Assembly: GCF_002113125.1 (NCBI RefSeq)
Contig: NZ_NEJP01000012.1
Span: 1-64,000 of the forward strand
Direction: 5' to 3'
DNA: 64,000 nt
Source of the DNA: Pseudomonas sp. B20(2017)
Lineage (GTDB): Bacteria > Pseudomonadota > Gammaproteobacteria > Pseudomonadales > Pseudomonadaceae
The notes under the pieces were generated by a model. The model saw only the letters and a list, made by a program, of their open reading frames with translations. It was not told the origin of the DNA and did not search any database. The position numbers and the translations under genes are program-made. Below, in pieces: positions 8,874 through 17,676 of this stretch (positions are counted from its first letter, which is position 1; each line of letters starts with the position of its first letter).

Positions 8874-9466
8874 GGAATCTCCCACAATTCACGTATGTCG
8901 CGCCCGGCGATGCGGATCAGCATCAGGCTGAGTGCGGCCAATGCAAACAGACCGATGCCGGGAATCACGTCGAGCATGCCCGCCAGTTTGAACACCGCGA
9001 CCATGGCCCCGAGCAGACAGACTTCGAGCATGCTCCACGGCCGCAGGGTTTCCAGCCAGCGCATGCAGGTCTTGAACCCCGGTGAACGGCGCGAGGCGAG
9101 CGCGAAGCTCAAGACCCAGATCAACAGAACCAGTTGAAAGGCCGGGGCGATGATGATCGAAATCGCCGCCACCATGGCCATGAAGGTGATCGGCCCCTGA
9201 CTCAGCGCCAATACCGAATCCCATAGTGTTGCGCTGTTTTTCAAACCCTGCATGCTGATGCTCATCACCGGGTAGAAATTGGCGAACAGCCACAACATCG
9301 CCGCCGTGAAACTCAGGGCCAGGCGTTGTTCGATGGTCATGCCGTTGTAGCGCTGGAGCACACCGCCGCAGCGCACGCAGAGGGTTTTCTGGTGTCTGGC
9401 CAGCGTGACGTGTTCGTACACGCAGTCGCAATGCTCGCAGATGATCAGTCGATCGGTACTGGCCAT
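8870..9466 (-). CDS. PqiA-domain inner membrane protein, first half-protein
   Basis: A 198-residue membrane protein beginning MASTDRLIICEHCDCVYE. Two CxxC pairs (CEHC and CVRC, residues 10-32) make the rubredoxin-like zinc site of PqiA proteins. About four transmembrane helices follow, with FTAAMLWLFANFYPVMSISM as the first. It is translationally coupled to the second half-protein. The start at 9466 was chosen because the Cys motif then begins at the usual distance; upstream in-frame ATGs lack family similarity. Likely an envelope lipid-transport or membrane-integrity component; the exact role is not shown. Confidence 0.85.
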   Translation of the reverse strand: MASTDRLIICEHCDCVYEHVTLARHQKTLCVRCGGVLQRYNGMTIEQRLALSFTAAMLWLFANFYPVMSISMQGLKNSATLWDSVLALSQGPITFMAMVAAISIIIAPAFQLVLLIWVLSFALASRRSPGFKTCMRWLETLRPWSMLEVCLLGAMVAVFKLAGMLDVIPGIGLFALAALSLMLIRIAGRDIRELWEIP

Positions 9467-9624
9467 GGGGCGCTCGACGGGAGGGGGCTGAACCTTTTCA
9501 CTATAGAAGCGCTCAGGGATTCGACAACTTGCGGGCACCATTCGTCCAATGCGGGGCACTTACTGTCCGCCGTTCGTTTCACACGTTCAGGTACGGATTT
9601 CCCGCGCCAGCAAGGAGAACCCGC

Positions 9625-9906
9625 ATGGACATCGACGAAGATGCACCCGGCAACCGCTCACAACAGGCCGTCACCCGCACCACCGACAATGAAACCGGCC
9701 ATGATCCACGGCAGGACGAGTCGCCGATTCCCTTGCCACCCGACGATGAGGCACCACTTGAAGAGGACATGATCGACGTGACCGTTACCAATTCCGTGGC
9801 CGCTGAACATCCGCAGGACGGCAACAGTGCCAGTGGCCCTGACGTTGATGACGAGACCAAGGAGCCGCGCGGTATGCCGGCAAGTGATCCCGAGTCAGGT
9901 GCCTGA
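9625..9906 (+). CDS. Small acidic hypothetical protein
   Basis: A 93-residue hydrophilic protein with an excellent ribosome binding site (AAGGAGAACCCGC before the ATG at 9625). It is very rich in Asp, Glu, Pro and Asn with no hydrophobic core, signal peptide or Cys, so it is probably disordered. I do not recognise a family. It stands alone between the divergent pqiA pair and the convergent YbdK-type ligase. Confidence 0.6.
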   Translation: MDIDEDAPGNRSQQAVTRTTDNETGHDPRQDESPIPLPPDDEAPLEEDMIDVTVTNSVAAEHPQDGNSASGPDVDDETKEPRGMPASDPESGA

Positions 9907-9922
9907 TTTCACCGCACAGTGA

Positions 9923-11047
9923 TCACATTCTCATTTCTTCCAGCAGATGATCGACTACGGCGGGCAAGCCTGACGCCAATGGCCGATTCTGCTGGCAGGC
10001 CTGTCGAAGAATCTCCAACTGGCGATCGGCGCTTGTGCCTGTGGCGATCATTCGGCGCGCCTGATCGAAAACGTCGGGCATATTCAGGCGCCGGGCAACG
10101 TTTCCCTGCAACCGTTCTGCAAGCTCCAGCCATTGGGCGATGGAGACGGGCTGCGCATGGTCCTCGACCAGAAAAACACCGCGCAGGCCGGAGGCTTTGG
10201 CTCTCCAGCGATTTTCTTCAAGAACGGTGCGTGAGGTCTGCGAATACGAAGCTCCGGGGTGCTCAACGTCCAATGCATGGGCCACCAGCAACCTGAACAG
10301 GGAGGCGAGGGTAATGGCGTCCGCGAGGCGCGGGCACGCATCCGTCATTCGCAGCTCGAGGGTGGGAAACCTGGCGCTGGGCCGGATGCTCCACCAGCAT
10401 TCTTCGGGCCGGGTGATTGCTCCTATGCGGTGGAGCAACGCGAGGTGGGCGTCATAGTCGTTTTCATCGGCAAACCGGGGTGGAATCCCCATTCGAGGCC
10501 ACTCGTCACATAGCGTCTGACGGAAACTCTGGAAACCGCTGACGGCACCGTCCCAAAACGGCGATGAACAACTCAGCGCCAACAGGAGCGGGGTCCAGGG
10601 CAGGATCTGGTTCATGATGCGAATTCGATCCACCCTGCCGGGAATCTCGACATGTACGTGCAGGCCTGATAACACGCTGCGGCGCGCAACGTGGCCATAG
10701 CGCTGGAAGATCTGCCGGAAGTGTTCCTCGTCGGTGGGTGTCTGCACTCGCCAGTCCGCCAGCGGATGGCTGCCTGCGCTGATCGCCGCCAGCCCGAACG
10801 GTTTCAGACATGACCTCAACGCCTCGCGGGCGCCGGCCAGATAATCGGTTGCCTGGGCGGTGTAAGTGAGAATCGGCGAAGCCACTTCGATCTGCCCCTG
10901 GAACATCTCGCACGCGAAGTGATCGCCCAAGGCGCTGCGGCACACCCGAATAACCTCCGGTGCAGGTCGGCCAACCATCGCGCGCGATGCCCGGTCAGTG
11001 ATGAAGTATTCCTCTTCGATGCCGAATCGCGGTCCTTCGTCCATCAC
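9923..11047 (-). CDS. YbdK-type carboxylate-amine ligase (glutamate-cysteine ligase family 2)
   Basis: A 374-residue GCS2-family enzyme. The family hallmark GIEEEYFITD sits at residues 9-18, with GQIEVASPI near residue 52, SGLHVHVEI near residue 128, and SIRPSARFPTLELRMTDACP near residue 225, which builds the ATP/Mg pocket. YbdK has weak gamma-glutamylcysteine ligase activity in vitro and its true substrate is unsettled. The main Pseudomonas glutathione enzyme GshA is a different family, so this is probably accessory. The start could be 11047 or the next Met at 11044. Confidence 0.88.
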   Translation of the reverse strand: MMDEGPRFGIEEEYFITDRASRAMVGRPAPEVIRVCRSALGDHFACEMFQGQIEVASPILTYTAQATDYLAGAREALRSCLKPFGLAAISAGSHPLADWRVQTPTDEEHFRQIFQRYGHVARRSVLSGLHVHVEIPGRVDRIRIMNQILPWTPLLLALSCSSPFWDGAVSGFQSFRQTLCDEWPRMGIPPRFADENDYDAHLALLHRIGAITRPEECWWSIRPSARFPTLELRMTDACPRLADAITLASLFRLLVAHALDVEHPGASYSQTSRTVLEENRWRAKASGLRGVFLVEDHAQPVSIAQWLELAERLQGNVARRLNMPDVFDQARRMIATGTSADRQLEILRQACQQNRPLASGLPAVVDHLLEEMRM

Positions 11048-11461
11048 CCAGCTCCCGGGTCAGTTGCGGTTATCGGTAATCTTCCCGCCATCGCGCGCAG
11101 ACAGGCCAGGTCGGCTCTATCCGCAAGTCGCACCATTTCTCCCGGATCACGAAGCCCTGGCGGCGTTTTCCACGGTCGTTTGAGCGTTGAGCCGTTAGCC
11201 TGGAAAGAGGTTCATCGAAGCCGACGGGAGGGGCCGGATTCGCGAAGAGCGCCGCTGGCCAGCACCTTCGGCGACGTCATCAGTAATCCTGCGTGGAAGA
11301 ACAAACCGTCCTGGTATCAGATTTCCAGTGAGGACCGGATGATCCATCCGGACAACAAAAGCGCATGTCGGCCATGCCTCGTTGGCCTCTCACGCGGCGG
11401 AAGTGGCGGCATTGATCGACGAAGCCGCGAAGGTTTAGTGATTACCCCGCAACCGGACGTG
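11048..11461. other. Intergenic region without a supported gene (one possible broken micro-ORF)
   Basis: This 414-base stretch separates the YbdK-type ligase start from the 3' end of the GST gene. Only the antisense shadow frame of the neighbours is open. An ATG at 11339 has a good GAGGA ribosome binding site. Its frame reads MIHPDNK and then loses sense, while a shift by one base at the A4 run (11357-11360) continues as HVGHASLASHAAEVAALIDE and ends at a TAG near 11436. This might be a decayed or frameshifted small gene, but it is not secure. Confidence 0.4.
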
Positions 11462-12076
11462 TCAGAGGACCGGTTGCGTGGCTTCCTCTGCCGCGATGGC
11501 GGCCCGCACGCTCGGGCGGGCGGCGATGCGCTCCATGTAGATGGCCAGCGCTGGCCAGTCCTCGATGGCGATGCTGAATGTCGGCAGCCATGTCAGCACG
11601 GTGAACAGATAAGCGTCCGCCACCGTAAAACGATCCATCAGAAACGGTTGGGTCGCGAGGATGCGGTTCAGGTAATCCAGACGCCTGAACAGCTTGTGCT
11701 TGAAGATCGTTTTGGTCGCTTCGGCAATCTCGCTGCTGAACAGCGGTGCGCTGCCACCATGAATTTCCGAACTGATGAAGTTCAGGTATTCCTGCAAGCG
11801 CGACCGTTCCCAGCTGCCATTTGCCGGGGCCAGTGCATGACCGGGTACGAGGTCGGCGAGGTACTGCACGATTGCCGGGCCTTCGCTCAGCACTTCACCG
11901 TTGTCCAGCATCAGTGCGGCCACGTAGCCTTTCGGGTTGATCTGGCGAAAGTCCCGGCCATCGGCGGTTTGCTTGGTCTGGTTGTTGACCCGGATCAGCT
12001 CGAACGGCAGCTCCAGCTCGCGCAGCACAATGTGCGGCGACAGCGAACAGGTCATGGGGGCGAAGTACAGTTTCAT
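11462..12076 (-). CDS. Glutathione S-transferase, beta class
   Basis: A 204-residue cytosolic GST. The thioredoxin-like N-terminal domain begins MKLYFAPMTCSLSPHIVLRE, with the beta-class Cys at residue 10. NPKGYVAALMLDNGEVLSEG near residues 50-67 forms the glutathione site (cis-Pro and Glu-Ser/Glu-Gly loop). The alpha-helical C-terminal domain has the N-capping FTVADAYLFTVLTWL near residue 150. It is divergent from the GcvA-like LysR gene 108 bases away, its likely regulator. Probable role: detoxification of electrophiles. Confidence 0.9.
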   Translation of the reverse strand: MKLYFAPMTCSLSPHIVLRELELPFELIRVNNQTKQTADGRDFRQINPKGYVAALMLDNGEVLSEGPAIVQYLADLVPGHALAPANGSWERSRLQEYLNFISSEIHGGSAPLFSSEIAEATKTIFKHKLFRRLDYLNRILATQPFLMDRFTVADAYLFTVLTWLPTFSIAIEDWPALAIYMERIAARPSVRAAIAAEEATQPVL

Positions 12077-12184
12077 GGGGTCTCCTTGCAGGTGGAGTCT
12101 CAGAATCGGCTATCGACACGGTGCTTCGCAAAGGACAAATGCAGTGCTAGCGTATGACAAAATCTCATGGACTGAAGAGGTCAT

Positions 12185-13087
12185 ATGCTTCCCCGACTGC
12201 CATCGCTCAATGGATTGCGAGCCTTCGAATGCGCCGCCCGACATATGAGCTTCACCCGCGCCGCTGAAGAACTGAACGTCACGCAAACCGCGATCAGCCA
12301 TCAGATCCGGCGCCTCGAAGACGAGCTTGGTGTGCGCCTGTTCAGGCGTTTGAAGGACGGTCTGGCGCTGACCGAGGAGGGCAACGCCTACTTGCCGGGT
12401 ATTCGCTCGGCGTTTCTTGAGCTGCGCTACTCGACTGAAAAGCTTCTGGAGTCGAGCAACAACAGCGTGCTGACCATCAGCACGCTGGTGTCGGTGGCGT
12501 CCAAATGGCTGTTGCCGCGTTTGCCTTCGTTTCGCGAGGCGCATCCGGAGATTGATGTACGGATCAGCGCTTCAACCGAGCTGGTGGATTTTCGCAAGGG
12601 TGGCATCGATGCGGCGATCCGCTACGGCGATGGCAACTGGCCGGGGCTGCGGGCTGACTGGTTGATGTCCGACGAGATCTTTCCGGTGTGCAGTCCGCGA
12701 TTGCTCACCGGCAAGAACGCCCTGAAGACCCCGGCGGATCTGGCGCATCAGCCGCTGCTGCACGTCAGCGGCCTGACCGCAGACGACTGGAACAACTGGC
12801 TGAGTGCCGCTGGGCTGAAGTTGCCGCCCGCCAAAGGCCCGCGATTGACCTTCGACCTGGCGATGATGGCGGTGCAGGCGGCCATCGACGGCCAGGGTGT
12901 GTGCATCGGCCGTTCGACTTATGTCGATGACGACTTGCGGGCGGGCAGGCTGGTGGCGCCGTTTGATTTGCGCTTGAAATCCGAATCAGGTTTTTACCTC
13001 GTCACGCCCCACGATCAGGCCGAATCGAAAAAGATTGTGGCGTTCAGAGACTGGCTGTCGGCGGTGCTGCCAACGCCTTTTGTATAA
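12185..13087 (+). CDS. LysR family transcriptional regulator, GcvA-like
   Basis: A 300-residue regulator with the GcvA subgroup N-terminus LPSLNGLRAFECAARHMSFT and NVTQTAISHQIRRLE (residues 5-60). Its effector domain contains LTISTLVSVASKWLLPRL near residue 97. It is transcribed away from the GST gene, and the 108-base gap probably carries both promoters and its operator. The start at 12185 is four bases after AGAGGTCAT, a close but workable ribosome binding site. Typical length for the family. Confidence 0.92.
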   Translation: MLPRLPSLNGLRAFECAARHMSFTRAAEELNVTQTAISHQIRRLEDELGVRLFRRLKDGLALTEEGNAYLPGIRSAFLELRYSTEKLLESSNNSVLTISTLVSVASKWLLPRLPSFREAHPEIDVRISASTELVDFRKGGIDAAIRYGDGNWPGLRADWLMSDEIFPVCSPRLLTGKNALKTPADLAHQPLLHVSGLTADDWNNWLSAAGLKLPPAKGPRLTFDLAMMAVQAAIDGQGVCIGRSTYVDDDLRAGRLVAPFDLRLKSESGFYLVTPHDQAESKKIVAFRDWLSAVLPTPFV

Positions 13088-13210
13088 GCGTGTATCCGTG
13101 CCGCTGTCATACACAGTCAGGTAACAAACCCCGACCTCAGGACACACCCCGAGTACATGCCTCACTCAAAGTAGCTGCCAACACACCACTACTTCCAAGA
13201 GGGCAACACC

Positions 13211-13636
13211 ATGCGTCGCACACTTCTGATGACCGCTGCCGCTGTACTCGTTTCAATGACCGGCCTGGTAAATGCCGCTGAAACCCAGCCTGCCGCCCCG
13301 GCGAAGAACTGGCAACAAGGCCTGAGCCGCACCGATCTGGTCCGTCAGGACCTGGGCGCTGCCGATCGCGAGGTCATCCAGGCCCGCGTCGATTTCGAAC
13401 CGGGCGTCACGTCACCCAACCATGCGCATCCGGGCGTGGAGGTGGCTTACGTGATCAGCGGCACGTTCGAATACCGGCTTGAAGGGCAGGCACCGGTGAC
13501 GCTGAAGGCGGGAGATTCGCTGTTCATCCCGGCCGGTGTGGCGCATATCGCGAAGAATGTCGGCAACGAGAAGGGCTCGGAGCTGGCGACTTATATCGTC
13601 AAGAAGGGCGAGCCTTTGCTGATTCTCAAGCAATAA
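13211..13636 (+). CDS. Exported cupin-domain protein
   Basis: A 141-residue protein with a signal peptide of about 22 residues ending VNA-AE. A single cupin barrel follows: SPNHAHPGVEVAYVISGTFE near residue 71 supplies the His-His-Glu metal ligands, and GDSLFIPAGVAHIAKN near residue 100 holds the last His. Exported single cupins of this type are common in Pseudomonas, with unknown substrate. The ATG at 13211 follows AAGAGGGCAACACC. The gene is monocistronic and ends in a terminator at 13654. Confidence 0.88.
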   Translation: MRRTLLMTAAAVLVSMTGLVNAAETQPAAPAKNWQQGLSRTDLVRQDLGAADREVIQARVDFEPGVTSPNHAHPGVEVAYVISGTFEYRLEGQAPVTLKAGDSLFIPAGVAHIAKNVGNEKGSELATYIVKKGEPLLILKQ

Positions 13637-13653
13637 CGCTTCTCGGAAAACGA

Positions 13654-13680
13654 AAAGGCCTGCCGCGGTGGCAGGCCTTT
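13654..13680 (+). terminator. Hairpin terminator after the cupin gene
   Basis: A perfect 11-base stem (AAAGGCCTGCC / GGCAGGCCTTT) around the loop GCGGT, 18 bases after the cupin stop. The A/T ends suit either strand, so it may also end transcription of the convergent alkene reductase gene. Confidence 0.8.
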
Positions 13681-13701
13681 GCGTGGCAGATGTTCAGCGC
13701 A

Positions 13702-14817
13702 TCATTGGGCGTGCGCCGGGTAGTCGGTATATCCATGTTTGTCGCCACCAAAGAAGGTGCTCGGGTCCGGTGTATTGAGCGAAAGACCTTCACGAATTCG
13801 CCGAGGCAGATCGGGGTTGGCCAGAAACGGTCGGCCAAACGCGATGATGTCTGCACGGCCGTCGATCAAGGCCTGTTCCGCCGACTCGGGGTCGTAACCC
13901 CCGGCGATCATCAAGACGCCGTCCCACGCCGCACGCAACTGACCGATAATCGCGTCCCATCGCGGGTCGAAGTTTTCGTCCTTGACGGTACCGACGACGG
14001 CGGGTTCGACGAGGTGCAGGTAGGCCAGTCTCCAGCGGTTCAACGAACGCACGATGTAGCCGAACGTTGCCTCAGGGGATTCATCGCCCATACCCATGAA
14101 GCGTCCCATGGGTGTCAGACGTACGCCGACGCGGTCGGCACCGACTTCGTCGACTACGGCGGCGACCACTTCCAGTAACAGGCGCGCGCGGTTTTCCAGG
14201 GTGCCGCCATAGCCGTCGGTGCGCTGATTACTGTTGCTGTTGATGAACTGGTCCAGCAGATAGCCGTTGCCGGCGTGAATTTCCACGCCGTCCATGCCGG
14301 CGTTCAGCGCGTTGCGTGCGGCCCGGCGGTAGTCGCTGACGATGGCGGCGATTTCCGGGGTTTGCAATGCGCGCGGGACCGGCACGTCTCCCCAGACACC
14401 GTTGCCCTCGGCATCGACGATGAACGTCTTGCCCGGTACGGGCAATGCGCTCGGAGCCACCGGCAGTGCGTTGTCGGGTTGAAAGCTTTGGTGCGACACG
14501 CGGCCCACATGCCAGAGTTGCAGGAAGATCAAACCGCCGGCTTCGTGCACTTCGCGACTGACTTCACGCCAGGCTTGCACCTGTTCATCGCTATAGATTC
14601 CCGGCGTCCACGCATAGCCCTGACCTTGTCGGGAAATCTGTGTGGCCTCGGTGATGATCAGCGCGGCGCTTGCGCGTTGACGGTAATACTCGGCGTTCAT
14701 GGCCGTCGGGATATCGCCCGGCTGGCCGGCCCGTGAGCGAGTCAAAGGCGCCATCGCCACCCGGTGGGGAAGTGTGTAGGGGCCGAGTGCGATGGGGCGG
14801 AACAGATGCTGGGTCAT
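13702..14817 (-). CDS. Alkene reductase, old yellow enzyme family (NemA-like)
   Basis: A 371-residue FMN-dependent reductase of activated C=C bonds or nitro compounds. The N-terminus LFRPIALGPYTLPHRVAMAP, then LTRSRA is typical. HVGRVSHQSF lies near residue 103. The substrate-anchoring His-x-x-Asn pair is in EIHAGNGYLLDQFI near residue 179, followed by SNQRTDGYGGTLENR. The phosphate-binding GRPFLANPDLP is near residue 328. The gene is convergent with the cupin gene and downstream of the molybdenum hydroxylase operon on the other side of a 151-base gap; no dedicated regulator is adjacent. Confidence 0.92.
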   Translation of the reverse strand: MTQHLFRPIALGPYTLPHRVAMAPLTRSRAGQPGDIPTAMNAEYYRQRASAALIITEATQISRQGQGYAWTPGIYSDEQVQAWREVSREVHEAGGLIFLQLWHVGRVSHQSFQPDNALPVAPSALPVPGKTFIVDAEGNGVWGDVPVPRALQTPEIAAIVSDYRRAARNALNAGMDGVEIHAGNGYLLDQFINSNSNQRTDGYGGTLENRARLLLEVVAAVVDEVGADRVGVRLTPMGRFMGMGDESPEATFGYIVRSLNRWRLAYLHLVEPAVVGTVKDENFDPRWDAIIGQLRAAWDGVLMIAGGYDPESAEQALIDGRADIIAFGRPFLANPDLPRRIREGLSLNTPDPSTFFGGDKHGYTDYPAHAQ

Positions 14818-14968
14818 GGGTGCTCTCCACTATTCGGAAATGCGTTTGGCAGGTTGGTGCCGGAAGTCAGGTCCGGCACCGGATGGCCTTACGTTAAGGG
14901 GTAGGAGGGCGCTTGATAATCCAGGCAACGGGCCGAACTGCATTGCGCGAAACGCAACGCCGGAGCGA

Positions 14969-17206
14969 TCAGGACGGTTGCTCCGAGCGAGTCAGCGGAA
15001 GGTTCAGCCAGCGCCGTCCGGTGGCGTTCGCCACGGCATTGCCGATGGCCGCTGCCATGGGGCCCTGAACGATTTCGGCAGCGCCAAGGAACGGTTGGCC
15101 CGGCTGGTCGAGCAAATGAACGTCGACCTTCCCGGGCAGTTGCGAGAAACGCAGGATCGGGTAACCACTCCAGTCGTAGCTGCGTACGCCACCGGCGTCA
15201 TAGGCGACCTTTTCATACAGCGTCCAACTGGTGGACTGCACGATCCCGCCTTCGACCTGATTGCGCAGGCCATCGGGATTGACGATTTGCCCGACGTCGA
15301 CCGCGGTGACGACGTGATCGATCTGCACTTCTCCAGTCTGCGGATGCACTCGAAGACGCACGGCGATGGCGCAGTAGCCCATGATGTTTTTGTAGCGAGC
15401 GAATGCGAAGCCGATACCTGCGCCGGGTTCGCGGCTTTTTTGTGGCCACCCGGCAGCGTCGCGAACTTGCTCCACCACGGCCCGGGCCCGGGGATCGGTG
15501 AGGTGCGCCAGACGCAGTGCAACCGGATCGAGCCCGGCCTTGGCCGCCAGTTCGTCGATGCAGGCCTCGATGGCGAAAATATTGATGTGTGCCCCCAGCG
15601 AGCGCATGGCCGACGTGCGAAACGGCATCTCGGTGACGAAGTTCATGTTGATGCGCGAGGAGGCCAGGGTGTACAGCGGCACCGCGTTGCGATCACCGTC
15701 ACCTTCAGGTTGAGCGATCGGTACCGACGGCGCGGAGGTGAACGGCCGGGCCAGCAGCCGTGCCGGCAGCAAGCGCCCGGCATTGACGATGCGTTCGTTG
15801 TGAGGCGTGGTCCACAGTTCGTAGTTCCAGTCCTGCAACCGACCTTGTGGATCAAGGTTGGCCTGCACCTCGGTGACCATCGCCGAGCTGTAGGGCTCCC
15901 AGAGGTTTTCCTGCTCGCGCATCCATTGCAACCGGATCGGCGTGCCTGGAACCCGCATGGCAATCAACGCGGCATCGGCCGCGGCATCGTCTGCGCCGTT
16001 GTGGCCATAACAGCCGGAACCTTCCGTGTGGATACAACGCACGCGCTCGGGTGGCAAGCCGACCATTTCGGCGATCCCTGCACGCAGGGGATACACGCCC
16101 TGAGTGTGGGTCCAGACGGTGAGGGTGCCGTCCTTGAACCAGGCCACGGCACAGGACGGACCGATCGAGCCGTGCATCAAGTATTGCTTGGTCACGCGAG
16201 CGCGATAGCCATTGTCGGTCGTGCCCTGCGGCGTGCCTTCATGGCTGATCGGATAACGGCGTTGGGGCAGGCGCTCCAGCAACGTGTGGATGTCCCGCGA
16301 CTCTGGAATCGCCTGTCCGCCGCTCCAGCGCGCTGATGCATATCCGTGACGCATGGCTTTGATCGCCTGCCACTCATCCCGCGCCACCACGGCCAGATAA
16401 TTGCCGTCACGAATCACCTGCACCACGCCGGACAGGTTTTTGATCGATTCCGCCTCGAAGGCCTCCAACGTGCAGCCCGGTCGAGGCGGGCGAATGACCC
16501 GGGCGTGCAGCATGCCCGGCAGGCGAATGTCCTGAACGAACGCGGCACCGCCGCTGACTTTGGCTGGAATATCCAGTCGTTGCAGCGAATGGCCGATCAG
16601 TTTGAATGACGCCGCTGGCACTGTCGGCGATTCGGTCGTGGCGTAGCGGTGCAGGTCGACATGCTTTACTGCGTCGGCATACGACATCCGTTGTCCGGTC
16701 GGGCCGAGAATGATGCCGTCCCGAGTCGTCAACAGCGCCGGTGCAACGTTCCAGTCGTGTCCGGCGGCCTCCAGCAACAGTTCACGTACTTGTGCTGCTG
16801 CATTGAACAGCGCGGTCCCGCTGTCGAAGATACTGTGGCTGCCGGCGGTGTAGCCTTCGTTCGGTGTCAGTGCAGTGTCGGCGGTGAGCAAGTTGATTGC
16901 TGTCGGAGAAACCTCCAGGCGCTCGGCGGCAATTTGCAGCAAGGCAGTTTTGACGCCGGTGCCCAGTTCGACTTTGCCGGTGTAGACGGTGATGCCTTCA
17001 GGAGCGACGCGAATCCAGGCGTCAAGATACGGATTGGTGCGCAGGCTGCCGGGGAGGTCCGGCGCCAATACCACAGTACCAAGCGTGTCGACTTCTGTGT
17101 CTGCCCAGGCCTTGCGAGTGGTCGGCACGAGGGCAAACGCCACCAGCAACGCCCCTCCGCGCAGGAACGCGCGGCGACTGTGATCGACTTTGTCGTTAGG
17201 GGTCAT
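14969..17206 (-). CDS. Molybdopterin-binding subunit of a periplasmic xanthine dehydrogenase-family hydroxylase (IorB-like)
   Basis: A 745-residue large subunit of a Mo hydroxylase. A Tat export signal SRRAFLRGGALLVAFAL sits at residues 9-25, so the enzyme acts in the periplasm. The Mo-cofactor region includes GAHINIFAIEACIDELAAKA, and the C-terminal FLGAAEIVQGPMAAAIGNAV holds the Glu that activates the metal-bound water. Single-polypeptide size and Tat signal match the isoquinoline 1-oxidoreductase / aldehyde dehydrogenase type. The start at 17206 overlaps the 2Fe-2S subunit stop (ATGA). The substrate, an aldehyde or N-heterocycle, is not determined. Confidence 0.9.
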   Translation of the reverse strand: MTPNDKVDHSRRAFLRGGALLVAFALVPTTRKAWADTEVDTLGTVVLAPDLPGSLRTNPYLDAWIRVAPEGITVYTGKVELGTGVKTALLQIAAERLEVSPTAINLLTADTALTPNEGYTAGSHSIFDSGTALFNAAAQVRELLLEAAGHDWNVAPALLTTRDGIILGPTGQRMSYADAVKHVDLHRYATTESPTVPAASFKLIGHSLQRLDIPAKVSGGAAFVQDIRLPGMLHARVIRPPRPGCTLEAFEAESIKNLSGVVQVIRDGNYLAVVARDEWQAIKAMRHGYASARWSGGQAIPESRDIHTLLERLPQRRYPISHEGTPQGTTDNGYRARVTKQYLMHGSIGPSCAVAWFKDGTLTVWTHTQGVYPLRAGIAEMVGLPPERVRCIHTEGSGCYGHNGADDAAADAALIAMRVPGTPIRLQWMREQENLWEPYSSAMVTEVQANLDPQGRLQDWNYELWTTPHNERIVNAGRLLPARLLARPFTSAPSVPIAQPEGDGDRNAVPLYTLASSRINMNFVTEMPFRTSAMRSLGAHINIFAIEACIDELAAKAGLDPVALRLAHLTDPRARAVVEQVRDAAGWPQKSREPGAGIGFAFARYKNIMGYCAIAVRLRVHPQTGEVQIDHVVTAVDVGQIVNPDGLRNQVEGGIVQSTSWTLYEKVAYDAGGVRSYDWSGYPILRFSQLPGKVDVHLLDQPGQPFLGAAEIVQGPMAAAIGNAVANATGRRWLNLPLTRSEQPS

Positions 17207-17676
17207 TGCGATCTCCCGTTTTGCCGGGCCACCTGGCTGATCGCTTCGATGATTCGCAGGTGAGTGCCACAGCGGCACAGGTTGCCTGCCATGTACTCAC
17301 GAATGGTCTGTTCGTCCGGGTGTGGGTTGCTTTCCAGCAATGACTGCGCGCGCATCAGCATGCCGGCGATGCAGTAGCCGCATTGAGCGGCCTGCTTGTC
17401 GATGAAAGCTTGCTGCAACGGGCCGGGATGTTCGGCGGTGCCGAGACTTTCCACTGTGCGAATCTCTTTGCCCTCAACGCCTGCGCAGGGGGTGAGGCAG
17501 GAAAATACCGGCTGGCCGTCGACGATCACGGTGCAGGCGCCGCATTGCCCAAGACCACATCCGTATTTGGCACCGTTGAGCCCCAGATGATTGCGCAGTG
17601 CGTAGAGCAGCGGCATGTCGGGTTCCAGTTCCAGAGCCTGGGATGAACCGTTGACGTTGAGCGTGACTTGGGTCAT
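17203..17676 (-). CDS. (2Fe-2S)-binding subunit of the molybdenum hydroxylase (IorA-like)
   Basis: A 157-residue iron-sulfur subunit that passes electrons from the Mo site to the cytochrome. The plant-type cluster is bound by Cys 40, 45, 48 and 60 (CGLGQCGACTV and onward). The second cluster is bound by Cys 99, 102, 134 and 136 (CGYC and LCRCG). The start at 17676 (MTQVTLNVNG) follows AGGAGACCAA and overlaps the cytochrome stop; the same frame is open to 18210 but that part lies inside the cytochrome gene. It has no signal peptide, so it probably crosses the membrane together with the Tat-tagged large subunit. Confidence 0.92.
   Translation of the reverse strand: MTQVTLNVNGSSQALELEPDMPLLYALRNHLGLNGAKYGCGLGQCGACTVIVDGQPVFSCLTPCAGVEGKEIRTVESLGTAEHPGPLQQAFIDKQAAQCGYCIAGMLMRAQSLLESNPHPDEQTIREYMAGNLCRCGTHLRIIEAISQVARQNGRSQ

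Noticed and set aside
10919..12157. 412-residue open frame on the plus strand across YbdK and GST
   Set aside because: Antisense to two well-supported genes, with low-complexity Arg/Gly/Ser composition and no motif.
14792..16336. 514-residue open frame antisense to the molybdenum hydroxylase
   Set aside because: The opposite strand has a full family match with catalytic residues; this frame has none.
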